A stretch of 64,000 nt of DNA from JADGHX01 sp035760965 (GCA_035760965.1 DASTRY010000086.1:1-64000), one strand, 5' to 3'; positions 42,295 through 52,854 are shown, numbered from the stretch's first letter. Notes: generated by a model not told the origin, from the sequence alone. Translations and numbers: made by a program.

Positions 42295-43170
42295 CTAGAC
42301 GAGAGAGGTCTTGAACAGCGCGAGCAGGCGACCCCACGCCTTCTCGGCTTGCGCCTCGTCGTACACGCGCGAGTCGGGCGGACACCAGCCGTGCATCGCC
42401 GGGTACACCTCGATCTCGGGCGCCGGCAGCTTCGCCTTCTCGAAGGCCTCCTTCAGCACGGTCTTCTGCTCCGGCTGCTTCTCGTCGTCGTTCTGCGCGA
42501 TGGCGAAGAGGAAGTGCGCCTTCATCTTCGGCACGAGGAGGTGCGGGCTGTCCGGCTTGTCGGTCACGAGGCCGCCGCCGTGGAAGGTGGCGCCCGCACC
42601 GACGCGGTTCGGAAAGGCCGCGGCCGTGCGCATCACGAACGGCCCGCCCATGCAGTAGCCCGTCGTGCCCATCTTCTTTTTCTTGTCGACCGCGGGCTGC
42701 GCATCGAGCCACGCGATGAACGCCTTCGCATCGGTGTTCGCCGTTTCCGGGGTCAGCGAGCCCGCAAGCGCCAGAAGCGTCTTGCGCTTCTCCGGGTCCG
42801 AGAAATCGTCGCTCGAGCCGGCGGGCCCCTTGTGGGTCCGATAGAACGGATTGATGGTCAGCACCGCGTAGCCGGATTCGGCGAGCCGCTTGCCCATCTG
42901 CTTGAACGCGGGGCGCAGACCGAAGATGTCGGGCCACACGAGCACGGCCGCGGACGCACCCTTCGAAGGATGCACGAAATAGGCATCGCACGTGCCATCC
43001 GGCGTTTTGATCTCGACGTCCTTGCCCTCGGTTTCGACCGCACCCGCAACGGCCGGCAGCATCGAGACGACGCCGGCACCGAGCGTGAGCGCGCCGAATT
43101 CGCGCCGCGACAGGCCTCTCTTCTTGAGGTCGTACTCGAGCATGTCGTCAATCGAATCGTTGTCGCACAT
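42295..43170 (-). CDS. Dienelactone hydrolase family protein with Tat signal
   Basis: 291 residues from the ATG at 43170. A twin-arginine leader (LSRREFGALTLGAG) and hydrophobic stretch end near VAGA. The alpha/beta-hydrolase domain follows: the nucleophile is Cys in GTTGYCMGGPF, with the His in YPAMHGWCPP. Cytosolic dienelactone hydrolases share the G-x-C-x-G elbow; an exported one may act on periplasmic esters or lactones. The substrate is unknown. Confidence 0.9.
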   Translation of the reverse strand: MCDNDSIDDMLEYDLKKRGLSRREFGALTLGAGVVSMLPAVAGAVETEGKDVEIKTPDGTCDAYFVHPSKGASAAVLVWPDIFGLRPAFKQMGKRLAESGYAVLTINPFYRTHKGPAGSSDDFSDPEKRKTLLALAGSLTPETANTDAKAFIAWLDAQPAVDKKKKMGTTGYCMGGPFVMRTAAAFPNRVGAGATFHGGGLVTDKPDSPHLLVPKMKAHFLFAIAQNDDEKQPEQKTVLKEAFEKAKLPAPEIEVYPAMHGWCPPDSRVYDEAQAEKAWGRLLALFKTSLV

Positions 43171-43440
43171 GGTGGCTCTCTTGATTGCAATGGGGGCGAG
43201 CGGTCCACCGCTCGCGCGCGATGTTGCGCCCGAAACTGCGAAGCTCGCAAGCCGACGGGCGACCCGCCGCTCGCCACCGCAGCCCCTCCGGGATTCGTGA
43301 TCGCCTCGTGGACGCGGCGGTGCGCGTAAGTCGTTCGCAAATTGGCGCAGACGGGGGGCCGCCTTCGCCGTTCGCGCGCGCACTCGGCGCGGCCCTTTCC
43401 CGTAGTTGCAGGCGACATCCAAGGGCGTAAGGTGGCCGGC

Positions 43441-43611
43441 ATGACCACCGCCATCATCGTCATCGTCGTGGTGTGCGCGCTGCTCGCGGGCACTGTCCTG
43501 AACCTGCGCCGTAGCGCGAATCGCGGCATGCCTCCGCCGGACGTGTTGAAGCGCGCAACGGAGCGCGCCCGCATGCTCGAGGCTCAGGAAGAAGCCGAGA
43601 AGCGCCGGTGA
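43441..43611 (+). CDS. Short single-helix membrane protein
   Basis: 56 residues: one helix (AIIVIVVVCALLAGTVLNLR) and a charged cytoplasmic tail with a helix (RATERARMLEAQEEAEKRR). DUF2897-like in size and layout. Its stop overlaps the GTG start of the large glycosidase gene by 4 nt, suggesting coupling. Confidence 0.6.
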   Translation: MTTAIIVIVVVCALLAGTVLNLRRSANRGMPPPDVLKRATERARMLEAQEEAEKRR

Positions 43612-46600
43612 ACGCCGCACCCATCCCCCACTCCGGTCTGCGCCTGACCGGAGCGTCCGGTATGGCGCTGGAGCTGAATGCCAACGGCTCGCTGCGCAGA
43701 TTCGAGTGCGCCGGCGTATTCCTATCGTTGTTCGTAGGGAATGAAGTCGAAGGCGGTCCCACGAACCTCTACTTGCGCCGCCACGGTGGCGAGGCGGTCG
43801 AGTGGACGCCGTTGCTCGGGCCTCGCAGCCCGACGCGCTTCCATGCGCCCGCCGCGGCGAACGGCGGCGTGATCGGCGTGGGTTCATGGCACGGCATCGA
43901 GTATTCGCTCGCGCTTGTGCTGGCACGCAATGCGACCGCGTGGTTCTGGCACGTGCAGCTCGAAAACACGAAGGCCACCGCCGAGCTGGTCGATCTCACT
44001 TACACGCAGGACCTGGCGCTCGCCCCTTACGGCGCCGTGCGCCTCAACGAGTTCTATGTGAGCCAGTACATCGATCACACACCGCTGGCGCACGCGACGC
44101 GCGGTGTCGTGGTGGCCTCGCGCCAGAATCAGGCCGTGGACGGACGCAATCCATGGTCCGTGATCGGATCGTTGAACGCGGGCGCGGCGTTCGCGACGGA
44201 TGCGCTGCAGTTCCATGGGCTCGCGAGCCGCGCGGGTGCCGGCCCGCCGGCGCTCGACGGCGATCTGCCGAATCGACGGCTCCAGCACGAGCACTCGATG
44301 GTCGTGATCCGAGATGCACCGCTGCGATTGGGATCGAAGACACGCGTCGCCGCCGGGTTCTTCGGCGCGTACCTCACGGACCATCCGGATGCCACATCGA
44401 CCGCCGATCTCCCGGTGGTCAACGAAACGCTCGCGCTGCCCGAAGCGACTCCGCAACCAGTGGTCTTGCACGTGGGCGTGGCCAAGTCGGATACGGCGAC
44501 GCTGTTCAGCTCGGCGCCGCTGCTCGAGGTGAGCGAGCTCGACGTCGAAAGCTTGCGCGCGCACTTCGCGCCGCCCTGGCGCCACGAGGAGACGGATGAG
44601 AAAGGAGCTCCCCTGTCCTTCTTCCATGGCCCGGACTGTCACGTCGCGCTACGCGCGAAGGAGCTGCGCGTGCGCCGCCCGCACGGTCATCTGCTGCGAA
44701 CGGGACGGCACATCACCCCTGATGAAACCGCGCTGACCTCGACTTCCTGGATGGGCGGCGTGTTTCATTCGATGCTCACGCAGGGTCACGTCAGCATCAA
44801 TCGGTTTCTCTCGACGGTGCACAGCTACATCGGCCTGTTCCGGTCCCACGGGCAGCGCGTGTTCGTTGAGATTGGCGGCGCGTGGCACTTGCTCGATACG
44901 CCCTCCGCATTCGAGATGGCGCCCGATTCGTGTCGCTGGATTTATCGGCACGCCGCCGGCGAGATCATCGTGCGCGCTGAAGCCCGCAGCGATCCGCAGG
45001 AGCTGACCCTCTTGCTGGAAGTGCATTCCGGCGACCCGATGCGCTTCCTGATCTCGCATCACGTCGCCATGAATGGTGATGACGGCAGCACGCTCGGCCC
45101 CGTGCGCTGGCGGCGCGAGCGCGAGGACATTCTCGTCAGCGCCGCACCCGACTCGGATATCGGGCGCCGTTTTCCGAACGGCACGTTCCGGATCGCCCCC
45201 TTCCCCGGCACGCACCTCGAGAAAGTGGGCGGCGACGAGCTGCTGTTCCTCGATGGACGGTCGCGCGAGCAGCCGTTCCTGTGTGTCGTGACCGCGCCCG
45301 CCCGCGCCGCCGGATTGCGCATTCGCGGCCACTTGATCGCGGAGAGCACGCCGGCGCCTTTGTACGTCGGATCGAGCGAAGACCTCATTCCGAGATGGTC
45401 GCTGCAACCGCCGTCGACGGGCGCACTCGGCGAGCTGCTGGCGCGCCTTGCCGATATCGCGCCTTGGTTCACACAAAATGCGCTGGTGCACTACCTGTCC
45501 CCGCGCGGACTCGAGCAATACTCGGGCGGCGGTTGGGGTACGCGCGACGTGTGTCAGGGACCGGTCGAGATGCTGCTGGCGCTCGGGCGCGTGCCACCGA
45601 TTCGCGACGTGATCCTGCGCGTGATGCGCCAGCAGAATCCGGACGGGGACTGGCCGCAGTGGTTCATGTTTTTCGAGCGGGAGCGCGGAATCCGTCCGGG
45701 TGATTCGCACGGCGACATCGTGTTCTGGCCGCTGCTCGTCGTCGCGCAGTACTTGATCGCGTCGGGCGACGCCGCGCTGCTCGATGAAACCGTGCCGTTC
45801 TTCGATCCGCGCGGCCCGGACGCGGGTGAGCGCGCGACGGTGTGGCAGCACGTGCGCCGCGCGCTGGCGCTCATCGAAAAGCGCGTGATTCCCGGCACGC
45901 GACTCGCAGCGTACGGCCACGGCGACTGGAACGACTCGTTGCAGCCGGCCGATCCGGTGATGCGCGAGCGTCTTTGCAGCGCGTGGACCGTGACGCTGCA
46001 CGTGCAGACGCTCATGACACTCGCGGCGGCATTGCGCGCGATCGGCCGCGGCAGCGATGCCGAGCCCCTGGACACCTGGACGCACGCGATTCGCAACGAT
46101 TTCCAGCGCTTCCTCATCGCCGACGGCGTGCTGACCGGCTACGCGCTCTTCGAGGAGGATGGGCGCGTGCGCCATCTGTTGCATCCGAACGATGCGACGA
46201 CAGGCGTTCGCTACAGCGCGCTCGCGATGATTCACGCGATTCTCGAAGACATGCTCACGCCGGCGCAGACGCGCGAGCATCTGCATCTCATCGAAGCTCA
46301 CTTGAGCGGGCCGGATGGCGCGCGACTCTTCGATCGCCCGTTGCCCTATCACGGCGGCCCGCAGCGATTGTTCCAGCGCGCCGAGAGCGCGACGTTCTTC
46401 GGGCGCGAGATCGGTTTGATGTACATGCATGCGCACCTTCGCTATGCGCAGGCGCTGGCGCATGTGGGCGAGGCGGAGCGCTTCTTCCATGCCCTCGCGC
46501 AAGCGAACCCCATCGGAATTCGGTCGGTGGTGCCACGCGCGACGCTGCGTCAGTCGAACTGCTATTACTCCAGCTCCGATGCGGCATTCGACGACCGCTA

Positions 46601-47000
46601 TCAGGCGAGCGCGGAGTACGAGCGCGTGCGGAACGGGACTATCGCGCTGGATGGCGGCTGGCGCGTGTATTCGAGCGGCGCGGGGATTGCGCTCGGGTTG
46701 ATCGTGCGGCACTTTCTCGGGTTGAGCGTGGAAGCGGGGGCTCTGAGTGTCGACCCGGTGATTCCGGCGGCGCTCGATGGCATGCGCGCGGACACGACGC
46801 TGTTCGGCCGGCCGATCGAAGTGCGGTATAGCAGCCGCGGTGCGGGTTGCGGCGTCAACGAGATCGTCCTGAACGATGCGCCGCTGACGTTCACGCGGCG
46901 TCCGAACCCGCATCGACGCGGCGCGGCGGTGGTCACGAAGCCCGAAGTAGAGCGGCACCTCGTGGGCAGCGGGAACGTGCTGAGGATCGACGTCGGTTAG
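43608..47000 (+). CDS. GH94-like glycoside phosphorylase
   Basis: 1130 residues from a GTG start. An N-terminal beta-sandwich domain (to about 330), a linker, and an (alpha/alpha)6 catalytic domain (about 580-1000) with WPQWFMFFERERG, GDSHGDIVFWPLLVVAQYL and YGHGDWNDSLQPADP, where GDWND carries the general-acid Asp of GH94 cellobiose/chitobiose-type phosphorylases. It is longer than a simple cellobiose phosphorylase (about 800) but shorter than NdvB, and no glycosyltransferase or membrane part is present. Substrate unknown, probably a beta-glucoside. No signal peptide. Confidence 0.88.
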   Translation: MNAAPIPHSGLRLTGASGMALELNANGSLRRFECAGVFLSLFVGNEVEGGPTNLYLRRHGGEAVEWTPLLGPRSPTRFHAPAAANGGVIGVGSWHGIEYSLALVLARNATAWFWHVQLENTKATAELVDLTYTQDLALAPYGAVRLNEFYVSQYIDHTPLAHATRGVVVASRQNQAVDGRNPWSVIGSLNAGAAFATDALQFHGLASRAGAGPPALDGDLPNRRLQHEHSMVVIRDAPLRLGSKTRVAAGFFGAYLTDHPDATSTADLPVVNETLALPEATPQPVVLHVGVAKSDTATLFSSAPLLEVSELDVESLRAHFAPPWRHEETDEKGAPLSFFHGPDCHVALRAKELRVRRPHGHLLRTGRHITPDETALTSTSWMGGVFHSMLTQGHVSINRFLSTVHSYIGLFRSHGQRVFVEIGGAWHLLDTPSAFEMAPDSCRWIYRHAAGEIIVRAEARSDPQELTLLLEVHSGDPMRFLISHHVAMNGDDGSTLGPVRWRREREDILVSAAPDSDIGRRFPNGTFRIAPFPGTHLEKVGGDELLFLDGRSREQPFLCVVTAPARAAGLRIRGHLIAESTPAPLYVGSSEDLIPRWSLQPPSTGALGELLARLADIAPWFTQNALVHYLSPRGLEQYSGGGWGTRDVCQGPVEMLLALGRVPPIRDVILRVMRQQNPDGDWPQWFMFFERERGIRPGDSHGDIVFWPLLVVAQYLIASGDAALLDETVPFFDPRGPDAGERATVWQHVRRALALIEKRVIPGTRLAAYGHGDWNDSLQPADPVMRERLCSAWTVTLHVQTLMTLAAALRAIGRGSDAEPLDTWTHAIRNDFQRFLIADGVLTGYALFEEDGRVRHLLHPNDATTGVRYSALAMIHAILEDMLTPAQTREHLHLIEAHLSGPDGARLFDRPLPYHGGPQRLFQRAESATFFGREIGLMYMHAHLRYAQALAHVGEAERFFHALAQANPIGIRSVVPRATLRQSNCYYSSSDAAFDDRYQASAEYERVRNGTIALDGGWRVYSSGAGIALGLIVRHFLGLSVEAGALSVDPVIPAALDGMRADTTLFGRPIEVRYSSRGAGCGVNEIVLNDAPLTFTRRPNPHRRGAAVVTKPEVERHLVGSGNVLRIDVG

Positions 47001-47155
47001 CGCCGCAAGCCAGCCCACGCGCTCCCGTCCCCCGTCCACCGCACGCGGTGCGGCGCCGCGTCGGTTAGCTTGCGCAGGCAGCGCGCCGTGGCCTCCTGCG
47101 TGTCGCACGGATCTCGCGCGCGGCGGCGCGCGCAGTGCTATCGCATCGACGCGAG

Positions 47156-48370
47156 CTAATGCTTTTCCCGCTCGACGTTCGGCAGTAGCGCGGCGAGCAA
47201 TCCGAGCAGCGGCAGGAACGCGCACAGCTCGTATACGAACGTGATGCTCGTCGCATCCGCGATCTTGCCGAGCACCGCCGCGCCGACGCCGCCCATCCCG
47301 AACGCGAACCCGAAAAACAATCCGGCAACCGTCCCAGTACGCCCCGGCATCAGCTCCTGGGCATACACGACGATCGCGGGGAAGGCCGACGCAAGGATCA
47401 GCCCGATGGGCACGGTCAGCACCGCCGTCCAGAAGAGATTCGCGTGCGGCAGGAGCAGCGTGAACGGCAGCACCCCGAGAATCGAAACCCAGATGATGTA
47501 CTTGCGCCCGAAGCGATCCCCGAGCGGTCCACCGATGATCGTGCCGGTCGCCACCGATCCGAGGAACACGAACAGCAGTACCTGCGAGTGCTGCACGGAT
47601 ACGCCGAACCGATCGATCAGATAGAGCGTGTAGTAGCTGCCGATGCTCGCCATGTAGAAATACTTGGAAAAGATCAGCGCGAGCAGGATGCCGATGGCGA
47701 GCCGTACATCGCGCGGCGACGTGGGCGCGGCAGCGGCCGACTGCTTGCGCGGCTTCAGGCGCGCAAGCCCGTGCTCCTTGTACCAGTGCCCGACATTGAA
47801 CAGCACGAACATGCCGAGCATCGCCGCCGCCGAAAACCAGACGACGCTCGACTGCCCGCGCGGCAGCACGATGAACGCCGCGAGCAGCGGCCCGATGGCG
47901 GAGCCGACATTACCGCCCACCTGAAACACGGATTGCGCGAGCCCGTGCCGTCCGCCGGAAGCCATACGCGCCACGCGCGAGGATTCCGGATGGAACACCG
48001 AAGAGCCGGTCCCGATGAGCGCCGCGGCCAGCAGCAGGATCGCGTAATGGCCGGCGTACGCGAGGAGCACGAGGCCGACGAGCGTCGACCCCATGCCGAA
48101 CGCGAGCGAGTACGGCCGCGGCTTGCGGTCCGTGTACGCCCCGACGATCGGCTGGAGGAGCGACGCCGTGATCTGATACGTGAACGTGAGGAACCCGATC
48201 TGCCCGAAGCTGAGCGCGTACGAGGTCTTCAGCATTGGGTACAGCGCCGGCAGCAGCGACTGCATCAGGTCGTTCAGGAAATGGCAGAAACTGATCGCGC
48301 CGAGCACGGCGAAAGCAGTTTTGGGCGCCGATGCGAGCGGCCTCGCGCCGGCGGCGGCGGTGTCGTTCAC
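47156..48370 (-). CDS. MFS transporter, Fsr (fosmidomycin-resistance)-like
   Basis: 404 residues, 12 hydrophobic helices. The start (ISFCHFLNDLMQSLLPALYP, YALSFGQIGFLTFTYQITAS) and GSSVFHPESSRVARMASGGR are typical of Fsr-type exporters. It likely pumps small anionic compounds out across the inner membrane. It ends convergent with the GH94 gene; the two are not co-transcribed. Confidence 0.88.
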   Translation of the reverse strand: MNDTAAAGARPLASAPKTAFAVLGAISFCHFLNDLMQSLLPALYPMLKTSYALSFGQIGFLTFTYQITASLLQPIVGAYTDRKPRPYSLAFGMGSTLVGLVLLAYAGHYAILLLAAALIGTGSSVFHPESSRVARMASGGRHGLAQSVFQVGGNVGSAIGPLLAAFIVLPRGQSSVVWFSAAAMLGMFVLFNVGHWYKEHGLARLKPRKQSAAAAPTSPRDVRLAIGILLALIFSKYFYMASIGSYYTLYLIDRFGVSVQHSQVLLFVFLGSVATGTIIGGPLGDRFGRKYIIWVSILGVLPFTLLLPHANLFWTAVLTVPIGLILASAFPAIVVYAQELMPGRTGTVAGLFFGFAFGMGGVGAAVLGKIADATSITFVYELCAFLPLLGLLAALLPNVEREKH

Positions 48371-48501
48371 GTTCCGACTCGGGGAGCAAAATGGGCCGGG
48401 TTAGAGTGCCAGTTATGCCCGGTGCTGTCATATCCGTCGATCGGGGGAGTCGGCGCGCGGCGCCTTTCGGCGCGCGCTTCGAGCTTGCATTATGATGGGC
48501 G

Positions 48502-50433
48502 ATGCTCCGCTTTCGCCGCCTCGCCGCGCTCTGCCTCGCCTGCTCACTCATCACGCTGGCCGCTGCGGCGGACTCCCCCGCGCCGGCGAGCAAGCCGGAC
48601 GAGCACAAGCGAGCCGTCCTGACCGGCGACCAGGTGGTGCAGATCCTCGACGAAACCGTCGACTGGTATCGCACCCTCGGCGCCCAGCAGCAGTCGGCCA
48701 CGCAACCGAGCGATCTGCTGATCCTGTACGCCAACCGTCAGGTCGCCGAGAAGGTGCTCGACCTCGCCTTCCAGATCGCGCGCGCGAACGCCGAGCTGTT
48801 GAGCAGCGAGGCCGATCTCGAAGAGAAGACTGCGGAGGCCACGGGTACCTCGCGGCGCAACCTCGTTCAGGTGCAAGCGCAGCTCGAAGCGCGACGCCAG
48901 ATGCTGCAGCAGCAGATCGCCGCGCTGAAGAGTGAAATCCCCACCGCGAAGAAGGACAAGAGAAGCGAGCTCGAAGCGAAGCTCGGCGAGAGCCAGAGCG
49001 AGCTCGATCTCGTGAACGCGCGGCTGAACATGGTGTCCACCATGTCGCAGTTCGTCTTTCAGAGCGACACCGCGCGGGCCGGAGCGAATTCGCTGAAGCA
49101 GCACATCGATGCGATCGCGGCATCCATCCCGTCGGCGGCCGCTGCGGCGCCGGCCTCGGCTTCGAGCGGCGCGGCGCCGGCGAGCAGCACCGCCGCACCC
49201 GCCGGAGCTGCTCGCGAGGACACGGGGGCCCGGCGCCTCGGCATCTGGGACCTCGCGGGCACGGTCCTGCGGCTCCAAGCGAAGATCGGCACCATCGACG
49301 AGATCGACCGGCGCACCGCGGAGCTGCAAGACACGTTCAAGCAGATTCGCACGCCGCCGCTCGAGCAGATCCAGGCGCTCTCCGCACGCGGCGATGAGCT
49401 CGCCAAAGCGGTGGACAACGCGGACAGCCGCGTGCTGCGCGACATGCGCGGCCAGTTCGACACGCTCGCATGGCTCTTCAAACAGACCGCGTCGATTCTC
49501 GTGCCGCTGAGCCAGCAAGGCGTGCTGCTCGATCAGTATCGGAGCAACCTGAAGAGCTGGCGCGGCATCACGCAGAACCAGTATCGGGAGGCGTGGAAGG
49601 CGCTCGGCGTGCGCGTTGCGCTGCTGCTCGCACTCCTCGCCCTGGTGTTTGCAGCGGCGGAGGTATGGCGACGAACCGTGTTCCGGTACGTCCACGAGGC
49701 GCGCCGGCGCTATCAGTTGCTGCTCATCCGCAAGATCGTGCTCGGCGTTCTCGTCGTCGCGATCGTCGGCATCACGTTCGCGACGGAGTTGAGCTCGCTG
49801 GCGACGTTCGCGGGGCTCCTCACGGCCGGTCTCGCGGTCGCGATGCAGAGCGTGCTGGTCTCGATCGTCGGGTACTTCTTCCTCATCGGCAAATACGGCA
49901 TCCGCATCGGCGATCGCGTGCAGATCGGCACGGTCACCGGCGAAGTGATCGAGCTCGGGCTCGTGCGGCTGCACCTCATGGAGCTGAGTGGCAGCGGCCC
50001 GCTCGGACCCACGGGCCGCGTGGTCGGCTTCGCGAACTCGATCGTGTTCCAGGCGTCCGGAGGCATCTTCAAGCAGATCCCCGGTGTGAACCTCGCGTGG
50101 CACGACATCACGCTGAAGTTGCCGGAAGGATGCGACTACAACGCGCTGAAGGAGCGTCTGCTCGCGGCGGCGAACGCGGTGATCGCAGACTATCGCGAGG
50201 ACTTCGCGCGCCAGACGCGAGAGATTCAGAAGACGACGTCACTGCATGACGGCGGTGAGGCGCAGGCGCAAGTGCAGCTGCGGTTCTCCGTCGAAGACGT
50301 GGAAGCGACGGTGCGGTATCCGGTGCAAATCACGCGCGCCGCGGAAATCGACGAACGCATCTCGCGTGAGATGCTGAACGTGATTCGGGCAGCGGGGCAT
50401 ACGCCGCCGCCCGCGCTCACTCAGCAGCGCTAG
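48502..50433 (+). CDS. MscS-family mechanosensitive channel, large form
   Basis: 643 residues: signal peptide (LAALCLACSLITLAAAA), a long periplasmic coiled coil (about 60-330, with an Ala/Ser linker near 220), four membrane helices (about 375-470) and the MscS beta domain (GIRIGDRVQIGTVTGEVIEL, GRVVGFANSIVF). The pore helix near residue 450 has Gly/Ala periodicity (FAGLLTAGLAVAMQS). Likely protects against osmotic downshock. Confidence 0.9.
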   Translation: MLRFRRLAALCLACSLITLAAAADSPAPASKPDEHKRAVLTGDQVVQILDETVDWYRTLGAQQQSATQPSDLLILYANRQVAEKVLDLAFQIARANAELLSSEADLEEKTAEATGTSRRNLVQVQAQLEARRQMLQQQIAALKSEIPTAKKDKRSELEAKLGESQSELDLVNARLNMVSTMSQFVFQSDTARAGANSLKQHIDAIAASIPSAAAAAPASASSGAAPASSTAAPAGAAREDTGARRLGIWDLAGTVLRLQAKIGTIDEIDRRTAELQDTFKQIRTPPLEQIQALSARGDELAKAVDNADSRVLRDMRGQFDTLAWLFKQTASILVPLSQQGVLLDQYRSNLKSWRGITQNQYREAWKALGVRVALLLALLALVFAAAEVWRRTVFRYVHEARRRYQLLLIRKIVLGVLVVAIVGITFATELSSLATFAGLLTAGLAVAMQSVLVSIVGYFFLIGKYGIRIGDRVQIGTVTGEVIELGLVRLHLMELSGSGPLGPTGRVVGFANSIVFQASGGIFKQIPGVNLAWHDITLKLPEGCDYNALKERLLAAANAVIADYREDFARQTREIQKTTSLHDGGEAQAQVQLRFSVEDVEATVRYPVQITRAAEIDERISREMLNVIRAAGHTPPPALTQQR

Positions 50434-50569
50434 CGCTCAGGTGTGAGGCGCCGCGCCCTCGCGCCGGAAGCTTCCGCCCGGTGCTTCGGCCGACGGCGCA
50501 CCTGACGACTTTCGGCGCGCGAGCCTCGCCGCCAGTTCGTGCGTGCAAGCTTCAGCGTGCACCCGTCGA

Positions 50570-50839
50570 TCAGTACTCGGCGAACGCATCGTCCGGATAG
50601 CAGTACAGCCAGCGCTCGCCCGGCTCCGCCGACGCGATCACCGGATGGTGAACGGCGCGTGCGTGCTTGCTCGCGTGGCGATTCGGGGAGCTGTCGCAGC
50701 AGAGCGTGACGCCGCACTCCTGGCACGTCCGCAGATGGACCCAGCGTGATCCGATCTTCACGCACTCCGCGCATTCGCGCTTCGCAGGACCTTTCACCGA
50801 TGTGATGGCCGACAGATGCGCGCATGTCGCGGGTGCCAT
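50570..50839 (-). CDS. UBP-type zinc finger protein
   Basis: 89 residues: CAHLSAI..., CAEC, WVHLRTCQECGVTLCCDSSP and HASKHARAVHHPVIASAEPG. This is the ZnF-UBP pattern (C-x-H ... C-x2-C ... C-x2-C ... H-x-H) ending with WLYCYPDD. In eukaryotes the fold binds the ubiquitin C-terminus; in bacteria its partner is unknown. It lies 14 bp from the start of the DUF885 gene region on the same strand. Confidence 0.9.
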   Translation of the reverse strand: MAPATCAHLSAITSVKGPAKRECAECVKIGSRWVHLRTCQECGVTLCCDSSPNRHASKHARAVHHPVIASAEPGERWLYCYPDDAFAEY

Positions 50840-50853
50840 AGGGAATCCTCCGC

Positions 50854-52854
50854 TCAGTCCTGCCGTTTCAACTTGGCGATCAGCTCATCGCCGAAGTATC
50901 CGGCGGCGATCGTCCCCTGTTTCATGAACTCGAGGTGGAAGCGCTGCTCCGAGAACTTGTCGCCGAGCTCGCGCTTCGCGCGCTCGCGCAGCGCGAGGAT
51001 CTGATCCCTGCCGATACGGTACGTGATCGCCTGCGTCGGCCAGCGCGAGTAGCGATTGATCGCAGCCCGTGCCGACTTGCAGCTCGCGGCTTTCGCGGGC
51101 TGCTTCAACGCCTTCGCATCGGAACAGCTTCCAGGCAGGAAATCCACTGTTTCCGAGAACAGCGTGACGGCCTCGTCGAAGCCCAGCTTGCCGGTGTGCA
51201 GGCCGGTATCGATCCGCACGCGCAGATCGCGATAGAGCAGCCCACGCAGCTGGTAGAGCCGCTCTTCCGGCGAGTAGAAACCCATCGGCGCCTTCGGTTG
51301 CGGCTCGGCGACGAGACCTTCGGCATAGAGCGCCCAGCCCTCGGCGGCCATCGAGTCCTCCCACATCGAGGAGGAATCTTCCACCGCGCCCGGCGTGAGC
51401 CAGCGGACCGGCGAGATCAGGTCTCGATACTGCGCCATGACCTTGTAGTGCCAGTCGTGTCCCGGGAAGCCCTCGTGCGCGGCGAGGTCTGCGATGGCGT
51501 ATGCGTTGTGCTGCTGTTTCAGCTCTTCGACGTTGTCGCCCGTCGGCGTGACGTAGAAGCGACCGACGCCGGTGCTCTTGAACGGCGGCGCGGGGTAGTA
51601 CGCCGCGCCGTCTATCCCCGAGCGCAGCGGCGGCGGCGTGATCGTGACTTCGAGCTTGTAGTCGTCGGGCACGACGAAGAGGCCGCTGCCGCGCGCGTAC
51701 TCCACGAGCTTGCGCCCGATGTTCACGTAGTTCTGGATCATCTGCGCGTCCGTCTTCGGCGCGTTCGAGCTGAGCTTGTCGAAGACCTTCGCGACGGCGT
51801 CGTGGCCGTCGGCGGCAATGGGTATCTTGCGATCCGCCGCGATCTGCTTTGCGAGCGCGACCATCTCGCTGCGCGTCTTCTGGACGATGGGCCAGGACTC
51901 CGCGTACAGCTCATCCGCGGTCTTCGTGAGGCGCAGGTTGTTGCGCAGGGCCCAGTTGTACTCCTCTGCGCCGAAGGCGAAGCGATCCGCACGGAACGCG
52001 GGTTTCAGCGCCGACGCGTCCTCCTTCTTGACGTCGTCGAAGAACGTGGTCGCGATGTACTCGCGAAAGCCCGTGTATGCGGCGGCGGCCGCCTTGCTCG
52101 CCGTGCGGAGATCCGCGAGCAGCGCGTCCCGCTTGTCGCCGGTCACGTACTGCGCGGCGAGGTCGGGCAGCGTCTTCGCGAAGTACTCGGCGTCCGCGGC
52201 CGCGCTGCCGAGACCGGAGAGCATGAGCATGCGCCAGTCGGGCGTGTTCTTCGCGGCGATGCCGGCGTTCAGCTGATCCTTCGCCACGCCGAGATACGTG
52301 GGAATCGCGCTCACGCGTTCGATGACGTGCTGCCACTCTTCGGGCGTGCCGTACGTCTTCGCGCCCGTCGGCGTCATGCCCTGGATCTGCCAGTCGACGC
52401 CGCGGAACGGCTCGTCCATGTAGCTGTCGAGCGAGCGCTCCTGATAGCGGCGCACGCCGTGCTCGCGCAGAAGGAATTCGATCTGCGCGAGGGCGACGCT
52501 CTTGTCGATGCGACGGCGCGCGCTGAGCGTCGCGTCATCGAGCGCGGTGAATTGCTGCTTGAACTCGGCGAGCTTGGCGTCCTCGTCCTGCAAGCCGCCG
52601 GGCGAATAGTCGCGGAGCTTGCCGTCGATCGCGGCGAGCGTCGGGTCGAAATCCGAGCCGCCGAGATATGTTGCCACGACCGGGAAGCGCTTCAGGAAAT
52701 ACACGACGTACTCGTGTTCGAGCTTGCTGAAGGCGGCGTCGCCCGTCGGGGCGGCGGGTGTGGAGGCTTGTGCCGTGACCGGCGGCGGCGTGCTCGAGCC
52801 GCACGCGGCAAGGAACGAGAGGACGAGAGCAAGGGCGAAGGGAGTGCGCTTCAC
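50854..52854 (-). CDS. DUF885 family lipoprotein (putative zinc peptidase)
   Basis: 666 residues: lipobox in VLSFLAAC, a Pro/Ala linker, then the DUF885 domain. HEGFPGHDWHYK carries the HExxH-like motif with Gly and a downstream Glu in MAAEGWALYAEGL, the gluzincin-like pattern of this family. It is probably an outer-membrane or periplasmic peptidase of unknown substrate. Co-directional with the zinc finger gene downstream. Confidence 0.9.
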   Translation of the reverse strand: MKRTPFALALVLSFLAACGSSTPPPVTAQASTPAAPTGDAAFSKLEHEYVVYFLKRFPVVATYLGGSDFDPTLAAIDGKLRDYSPGGLQDEDAKLAEFKQQFTALDDATLSARRRIDKSVALAQIEFLLREHGVRRYQERSLDSYMDEPFRGVDWQIQGMTPTGAKTYGTPEEWQHVIERVSAIPTYLGVAKDQLNAGIAAKNTPDWRMLMLSGLGSAAADAEYFAKTLPDLAAQYVTGDKRDALLADLRTASKAAAAAYTGFREYIATTFFDDVKKEDASALKPAFRADRFAFGAEEYNWALRNNLRLTKTADELYAESWPIVQKTRSEMVALAKQIAADRKIPIAADGHDAVAKVFDKLSSNAPKTDAQMIQNYVNIGRKLVEYARGSGLFVVPDDYKLEVTITPPPLRSGIDGAAYYPAPPFKSTGVGRFYVTPTGDNVEELKQQHNAYAIADLAAHEGFPGHDWHYKVMAQYRDLISPVRWLTPGAVEDSSSMWEDSMAAEGWALYAEGLVAEPQPKAPMGFYSPEERLYQLRGLLYRDLRVRIDTGLHTGKLGFDEAVTLFSETVDFLPGSCSDAKALKQPAKAASCKSARAAINRYSRWPTQAITYRIGRDQILALRERAKRELGDKFSEQRFHLEFMKQGTIAAGYFGDELIAKLKRQD

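Noticed and set aside
44649..47225. Large minus-strand open frame opposite the GH94 gene
   Set aside because: High-GC shadow frame, rich in Arg/His/Ala, with no domain; the plus-strand frame has clear GH94 motifs.
48544..50103. Minus-strand open frame opposite the MscS gene
   Set aside because: Shadow of the coding strand; no motif and unnatural composition.
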